Positions 58,346 through 64,000 of a DNA stretch of 64,000 nucleotides are shown in pieces (position 1 is the first letter of the stretch; every line of letters begins with the position of its first letter). The stretch is from NCBI RefSeq assembly GCF_914767665.1, contig NC_059504.1, forward strand, positions 7,566,501-7,630,500. Reading direction: 5' to 3'. The stretch comes from Harmonia axyridis (lineage: Eukaryota > Arthropoda > Insecta > Coleoptera > Coccinellidae). The position numbers were made by a program, and so were the translations under genes. A model generated the notes under the pieces. It was not told the DNA's origin and did no database searches. It worked only from the letters and a program-made list of their open reading frames with translations.

Positions 58346-59613
58346 TAAATGACGAGAATTTGGCTCGTAAACTGAGATATTTAATCGAGAATTACTTTTT
58401 GATGCAGACACAAATCGACTAATATTTCGACGGCGTTATGTTTACAAATACACTGCGCAAAAGAATTAACCCACATTATGGAAATCTCAAATTTATTCTA
58501 CAACTGAAGGTGTTCTCAATGATAATTATTTTTATCAGAATCATGCATGCATATGTTATCCAGTTTCAACGTTTTTTTCAATATAGATGTTTTTTCTCAG
58601 CAGGAATAAAAAAATATGAGATTATCAGATTTTGAATGTATTGGCTCCATTCTAAAATCAGTGGTTCTCGATCAATCCTAGTGATCAATAGTTTTTCTTT
58701 CGTTTGATTTTCTATACTCGATCGCTATGCAACGCGAAACACGCAATTTGACCCAAGAGAAATGCGCTTTTTTTTTGAGAACCTTCATCCTAATGGAATT
58801 ATATGACGTTCCGTCCTCCGCGAATCACTCTGTTCGGTTCCATAACACCGATCATATTAAATAGTCCTCCTGACCTCATAAGCCTAAAACCCATCATTTT
58901 CATTGCCAGTATCCCATGATGCGAAATAAAAAGCGGCCGCATATGCCGAATCCCGGTACGAATCACGCTCTCACCCCTATTCCAAGATAATCGGCTTAGC
59001 GGACGGACCTCGATGCCTATCTAGGTTAGGTTCACTGTATCAATTCAATAGCTTTCGCACCCGTCCAATTTTCCATCTGTCATTTCGCACAAAAAAAAAT
59101 GGAGACAGATTCACGACTGATAAGTTTTTGGGGGCCGAAAATATCTGTTTGATTCGTTCCGTTCGGAATGTGGGTGACGGATGAGCCGTTGGTCATATAT
59201 ATATATATCTGGAGATGAACACGTGATTTGTATCTTTTAGTCGTTATATTTTTATTTTATTTTTTTGGGGGACCCTTATTTGGACGATGTTGAAAAATGG
59301 ATTTTCAATTGGAGATGTTTGAAAGGCATATGTAGGGTGAAGGATTTATATTTTTTGAGCAGTCGTTCACCAATTAGATTGCTCTATCACTATAATTTCG
59401 TCACAATGTCTCTAATTCTCTAACTTTGAGCCGATAATGTTCAGTTGTAAACAGGACAAGTCACAAGCGAAAAGACCTAGAAAATTTTCAGGGTAAATTC
59501 GAATCTTGAATACCGCGATCTAGTTTGTTAATGAACAAAATCTGACTAGGGGTTCCGTAAATATGATCGTTAAAAATTTTGGTCTTAAGATTCATTTCCT
59601 TGTGAGGTCATAT
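58346..59613. other. Interval with no recognised gene
   Basis: A GC-raised patch lies at about 58930-59030. A short (AT)n run occurs at 59198-59210. The stretch near 59395-59520 has loose similarity to the composite repeat at 36371-37474 (tgtctctaattctc, aaaattttcagggtaaattc). Confidence 0.3.
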
Positions 59614-59926
59614 TGTACTTGATTTTCACAGGATTTTTGGAAAGTGGGTTATACAAAACTAAATCCAACTAATGCCAACGTTTCGCGGATATATTTCCAC
59701 TTCTTCAGGGCAAAGTTGAAACTTATGTTTCACTTATGTTTCCACATTAACGATCTTAATATGAGCTTGTTGAGCAAATTGAAACAGAAATAAACTTCAA
59801 TTAGGAGAATTTTGTGTTATTTTCCATTAAATCGATCGTCCTCTACAACACAAAATGTCACCATCAATGAGAGTGTCAAACTGATGTATAACCCACTTTC
59901 CTAAAATCCTGTGAAAATCAAGTACA
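59614..59926. mobile_element. MITE with 41-bp terminal inverted repeats
   Basis: The left end 59614-59654 (tgtacttgattttcacagga...) and right end 59886-59926 are inverted with one mismatch. The 313-bp element has no coding sequence. A clear target duplication was not identified. Confidence 0.85.
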
Positions 59927-60254
59927 GTTAAAAATTTGGTTTGGTTGGTAATTTCAAAACTTCAGATTCGATCGAATGGAACTGTGGCATTCTGGTATAA
60001 AACAATGATTTCAAGTTCCGAGCATGGTTATGTTAACCAGAATTTCGACAAAAATGACCAATACAGAATAGATCAGACTAGATTGAAAATTAATATGTAC
60101 CTATGTAAAATACTCACTCGAATGTTTATGTCGAAGCTAAAAAGGCGACAATGATGACATCACAATGAATCACTTCCTATAATATGATGCATATGAATTC
60201 TGTGGTATCCAATTGGCGTATGGCTGAGTGATCGCTCAGATTCTCCTGAGCTTA

Positions 60255-61192
60255 TGGAGGGTGTTTTTTTTAGAGCTATAGAACTTTAAATTGCAATAAA
60301 ACAACGATGGATTATTCGATTGACATGAATTTTATTTATCCGCAAAATAATCTTGTGGCATTACATTTCAAATATGATTTCTGGCATTTGACCGCCACAG
60401 CTGGCTCGGATGTAGTCCAATCTGGACGTCCAATTTTCGATGACTTTTTCCAACGTTTGTGGCCGTATATCGGCAATAACACGGCGAATGTTGTCTTCCA
60501 AATGGTCAAGGGTTTGTGGCTTATCCGCATAGACCAATGACTTTACATAGCCCCACAGAAAGTAGTCTAGCGTTGTTAAATCACAAGATCTTGGAGGCCA
60601 ATTCACAGGTCCAAAACGTGAAATTAGGCGATCACCAAACGTGTCTTTCACTAAATCGATTGTGGCACGAGCTGTGTGACATGTTGCGCCGTCTTGTTGG
60701 AACCACAGCGCCTGGACATCATGGTTGTTCAATTCAGGAATGAAAAAGTTAGTAATCATGGCTCTATACCGATCACCATTGACTGTAACGTTCTGGCCAT
60801 CATCGTTTTTGAAGAAGTACAGACCAATGGTTCCACCAGCCCATAAAGCGCACCAAACAGTCAGTTTTTCTGGATGTAACGGTGTTTCGACATACACTTG
60901 AGGATTAGCTTCACTCCAAATGCGGCAGTTTTGTTTGTTGACGTAGCCATTCAACCAGAAATGCGCTTCATCGCTAATGGACGTAGTGCGCGATACGTAT
61001 TCCGCACAGAACCATTATTTTCGAAATGAAATTGCACTATTTGCAAGCGTTGTTCAGGCATGAGTTTTTCCATGATAAATTGCCAAACCAAACTGAGCAA
61101 ACTGAGAATAAATCACTTGACAGCTGTCAACTCGGTCGCCATCTGAACAGTAATGCCAACTTAAAGTTATATACCTCGAAAAAAACACTCGT
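60255..61192 (-). mobile_element. DD41D mariner-like element, copy D, best preserved
   Basis: It is flanked by TA at 60253-60254 and 61193-61194. The termini are tggagggtgttttttttaga at the left and the inverse of acgagtgtttttttcgaggt at the right. At 938 bp it carries an N-terminal block (minus strand, about 61070-60990: E-Q-R-L-Q-I-V-Q-F-H-F-E-N-N-G) out of frame with the long body because of the family's shared internal deletion. Confidence 0.88.
60361..60954 (-). pseudogene. DD41D transposase body, 197-aa open frame
   Basis: This frame is open from M-N-G-Y-V-N-K-Q-N-C-R-I-W to the natural end M-P-E-I-I-F-E-M. The first catalytic aspartate (S-D-E-A-H-F-W) lies just upstream of the ATG, in frame. 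The second is in F-Q-Q-D-G-A-T-C-H and the third in L-T-T-L-D-Y-F-L-W-G-Y. The spacing of 41 residues defines the DD41D group. Because the first D and DNA-binding region are not joined to an intact N-terminus, it is probably inactive, but few mutations have accumulated. Confidence 0.8.
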
Positions 61193-61346
61193 TATTACCT
61201 ACTTACTTAATTGGCTGTATTATCTGACACCATGAAGAGTTTTACACTTTGATTTGTATCTAAATTCCATGTTGTATTATGTAATAATTGCTAATAAATG
61301 TTATTTGTCGAAAACATGCCAAATGGTTGATTCCTATTGAGAATGA

Positions 61347-61425
61347 TCATTCTGCTGTCTAGGCAGGAAAATGATTACTTTGCTGATTGATATGTGCCTG
61401 CAAAATTAATATTTTCTGTCAATCC
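61347..61425. repeat. Dispersed repeat, partner of 8083-8160
   Basis: Same orientation and order of blocks as the first copy: gatcattctgctgtctaggc (cf. ttctgcctaggc), gctgattgatatgtg, tgcaaaattaatattt. Confidence 0.65.
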
Positions 61426-61479
61426 GAGAAAAAATTCGGGTACTGAAAATGACTTATGCTCCCACTATCTATCTTAGGC

Positions 61480-61880
61480 CGAAACCAACGTCTACAACGA
61501 AAAACTACTTTCATTCTTCATTACGGCGAATAGCAAAACCGCCACAAAAAGACCAAAACTGCCGCTTTTTTTTCCACGCGCATAAATTCGTCCGAAATCA
61601 GTACGGGCCTCTGTGACTGAGTCTGTCTCTTCAGACCATCATCCTGTGGCCCCGCATAATAAAAACAGTTTTTGCTACGTTTTCTGCGAATGACGTATGG
61701 ACCGCATAACGTATGCTGTCTGCCGTTGATTTATAGCATCGCGCTGAGGCCAAAGAAGGAGGCCCCGGACCCGAAGAAGAGCAAAAAGAAAAAAGCAACA
61801 TGGCGAAATAGAAAAGGGACTTATTTAAAATGTCACAAATCATCCGGGACAATGCGTCGAAAAAAAAATTGGAATGCTGC
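61480..61880. other. GC-raised island with lysine-rich frame
   Basis: GC rises (gccccggacccgaagaagag). An 80-aa plus frame at 61672-61914 carries R-P-K-K-E-A-P-D-P-K-K-S-K-K-K-K, possibly the basic end of an exon. Not recognised. It ends against the direct repeat that begins at 61885. Confidence 0.3.
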
Positions 61881-61884
61881 GAAG

Positions 61885-62384
61885 TTCTGCAGCGCTGTTC
61901 GGATTCGAGCATGACGTGTTTGGAGAGGTTTGACCATTGTTGGTCCTTATAGCTGGCTGTGACAGCCGGATATAAAACTGTCCTTTTGTTTTTCGTACGG
62001 CCATTTGTGTGCCAATTAAATTGGTATTGGATTGCGACAGGCATGGTTGGTTTGTTTGTCGGATTGTCGTTTTACACCCCACGTGAATTTTAGGCGGATA
62101 TTTTGGACGGACATCCTTGCGTAAGGTTTGTTAATGAGTGCCTATTTCAGGCTATTATAGGAATCCTTGGAATTTTCGAATGTAATCGGCTGTGTGGCGT
62201 TGGAGGTATTTGTGAATTGGTTGTTTGCTTTTTTGCGGATTGGTTCTTCTCACTACTTGGTCGAAAAACAGATAGATGTCGTTCAAAGTTTATTATTACA
62301 GGTTACTCCTGAATTGGTGATAGAGATTTCTCTTATTATTTAAAGGAAAAAGTCCTATGAACATGTTTCCGCAAACGTTTTGTT
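61885..62384 (+). repeat. Direct repeat, copy 1 (about 500 bp)
   Basis: It begins ttctgcagcgctgttcgg and ends near catgtttccgcaaacgtt. It matches 63016-63527 with very few substitutions in the first 380 bp and more differences toward the end. No identifiable gene; a frame of 80 aa runs on the minus strand through both copies. Confidence 0.88.
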
Positions 62385-62499
62385 TTCGGGATATGGGTGT
62401 TGATATTTGATTTTTCCATATTGTTTTCTCATAGCAACTTCCCTTCACAAGATTTTCAACTTAGTTTGGTATAAATATTCCAATCCAAAATCTCATCAT

Positions 62500-63012
62500 G
62501 TGATATGCTAATTTCAAATGCAAATTCACAGGATGATATTTTCTGTTCAATGCTCGGCTCAAATACATTAATTGCGTTCGATAATGAACCCATTTTGCGT
62601 CTCCAGTCACAATGCGATTCAGAAATTCCTTTCGTATTTGCGCTGCAAGCAGATGTTCACAAGCAAACAAACACAATTCAACATCTCTCGGCTTCAACTC
62701 GTACGGCATCCAATTTCCTTGTTTTTGAACCATTTCCATGACTTTCAGGCATTTTGAAATGACTTGTTGCGTTACTCCCACTGATCCCGCCAATTCTTGA
62801 TGCGTTTGACACGAGTCTTGATCAAGTATTTCCTCCAATTATGCATCTTCGAAAACCTTCTCTCTTCCACCACCATGCTGGTCTTCGACGTCAAAATCAC
62901 CATTAGTGAAGCGTTGAAACCACTCTCGGTACATTCTTTCACCAATAGCGGCCTCGCGATAGGTATTTGAGAGCATTCGATGAGCCTCAGCAGCATATTT
63001 CTTCATATTAAA
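62500..63012 (-). pseudogene. Mos1-like mariner, N-terminal part, between the direct repeats
   Basis: The minus strand reads F-N-M-K-K-Y-A-A-E-A-H-R-M-L-S-N-T-Y (near 63010), W-F-Q-R-F-T-N-G-D-F-D-V, C-Q-T-H-Q-E-L-A-G-S-V-G-V-T-Q-Q, N-W-M-P-Y-E-L-K-P-R-D-V, I-V-T-G-D-A-K-W-V-H-Y, then R-T-Q-L-M-Y-L-S-R-A-L. In the first catalytic block the usual D-E is D-A, and the centre after H-Y is deleted. A stop near 62840 and a change of frame separate the N-terminal and middle pieces. Confidence 0.8.
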
Positions 63013-63015
63013 GCA

Positions 63016-63527
63016 TTCTGCAGCGCTGTTCGGATTCGAGCATGACGTGTTTGGAGAGGTTCGACCATTGTTGATCCTTATAGCTGGCTGTGACAGCCGG
63101 ATATAAAACTGTGCTTTTGTTTTTCGAACGGCCATTTGTGTGCCAATTAAATTGGTATTGGATTGCGACAGGCATGGTTGGTTTGTTTGTCGGATTGTCG
63201 TTTTACACCCCACGTGAATTTTAGGCGGATATTTTGGACGGACATCCTTGCGTAAGGTTTGTTAATGAGTCTCTATTTCAGGTTATAATCGGAATCTTTG
63301 GAATTTTTTAATGTAATCGGCTGTGTGGCGTTGGAGGTATTTGTGAATTGGTTGTTTGCTTTTTTGCGGATTGGTTGTTCTCACTACTTGGTCGAAAAAC
63401 AGATAGAGGTCGTCCAAAGTTTTTTAATAAAGGTTACTCCTGAATTGGTGCTACGAACGAAAATTACAGATTTCTCAGATTATTTCAAGAAAAAAAAAAC
63501 CTATAAACATGTTTCCGCAAACGTTAT
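63016..63527 (+). repeat. Direct repeat, copy 2 (about 510 bp)
   Basis: Partner of 61885-62384. A third, partial and more diverged piece follows at about 63562-63650 (ttgggggtatttgcgaattg, ctcactactcggtcgaaaa). The family is therefore locally amplified and not a simple pair. Confidence 0.88.
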
Positions 63528-63884
63528 GATTTGTTCACAAGCAAACAAACATTTGTTTGCGTTGGGGGTATTTGCGAATTGGTTGTTTGTTTTTATGTGA
63601 ATTTGCTGTTCTCACTACTCGGTCGAAAAGGAGATAGAGGTCGATAAGAGTTTGTAATTATATGAATTCTTGGTTCGTTCAGATAACAATAATTATTAGT
63701 ATTGATTCTACAATAGACAAGGCTTAGTTCGTTCGTTGATTCATCATTGTGAAGCTAAGTGAATGTCACATGAGGAGAATCTTAAATTGATTTTTCGTCT
63801 ACCTCTGAGGAAAGTGACATTTTACGTACTAATTTCCGACTGAAAATTTACTATTATTGAAAGCAAGTATTTATCGTCCACAAA

Positions 63885-64000
63885 CAGGCCAATTGAAAAG
63901 TCCCTGGTCTACCATTGTAAAATACAGTTCTTATTGCAAAATTCGATTTTATTATTCAACATAGTTGCCTTCGAGGGCGATACAGCGATCATTGCGATCT
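63885..64000 (-). mobile_element. Irritans mariner 3' end, cut by the window edge
   Basis: The terminal repeat (aggccaattgaaaagtccct) is followed, on the minus strand, by the C-terminal codons reading I-A-L-E-G-N-Y-V-E, as in Himar1-like elements. The rest lies beyond 64000. Confidence 0.85.

Noticed and set aside
61885..63527. LTR retrotransposon with two 500-bp LTRs
   Set aside because: The interior is only 631 bp and holds a mariner fragment, with no gag/pol, primer-binding site or polypurine tract; a third partial copy lies outside the pair.
1..64000. CRISPR arrays, rRNA genes or prokaryotic operons
   Set aside because: No regularly spaced identical repeats, no rRNA landmarks and no clustered ribosome-binding-site-led genes were seen.

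Overview
The window looks like AT-rich insect genomic DNA. The evidence is spliced genes with GT-AG introns, many arthropod-type Tc1/mariner elements (Himar1-like irritans, Mos1-like, a DD41D clade, Tc1), a hAT element, non-LTR retrotransposon tails and a tRNA-derived SINE. The order of insect cannot be fixed from sequence alone; a beetle is plausible but is a guess. No rRNA, CRISPR or bacterial operon structure was seen.

One convincing host gene is present: a five-exon TMEM53/DUF829 family gene at 8915-11262 (+), with a broken partial duplicate 3 kb downstream at about 13285-13490. Most other long reading frames are transposon remains. Several GC-rich, apparently unique islands (14.95-15.2, 17.9-18.2, 20.7-21.05, 24.3-24.85, 49.7-49.95, 53.05-53.4, 55.8-56.1 and 61.5-61.9 kb) are spread through the AT-rich background. 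They may be cis-regulatory elements or unrecognised exons of a large neighbouring locus.

The centrepiece is an 8.1-kb two-gene DNA transposon at 30457-38593. It sits inside a mariner element, whose two halves lie on either side (30028-30456 and 38594-39150). Rejoining the halves after removing one CA restores the mariner reading frame, which fixes the ends: 12-bp imperfect terminal repeats CCCAACnAGCAA and a 2-bp CA target duplication. It carries a 697-aa tnp2/CACTA-like transposase (two exons, +) and, converging on it, a 434-aa DUF4806-type protein (five exons, -). Both frames are open with clean splice sites. TTATAAA-type subterminal repeats lie at both ends, and smaller elements have inserted inside, one with perfect 34-bp inverted repeats.

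Layout. 0-3 kb: mariner, Tc1 and DD41D remnants. 3-8 kb: a 735-bp fold-back element, two non-LTR tails and a satellite-like monomer. 8.9-13.5 kb: the TMEM53 gene and its duplicate. 13.6-30 kb: DD41D and irritans mariner copies, a PHD-finger-like remnant and hairpins. 30-39 kb: the nested transposon. 40.4-42 kb: a tandem array of roughly 458-bp units and a SINE. 43.4-48.6 kb: a hAT element, mariner remnants, an unidentified 115-aa frame and a near-complete irritans mariner. 51-55 kb: non-LTR tails, a GC island and a second hAT copy. 57-64 kb: mariner remnants, a DD41D copy with a long open frame and a 500-bp direct duplication.
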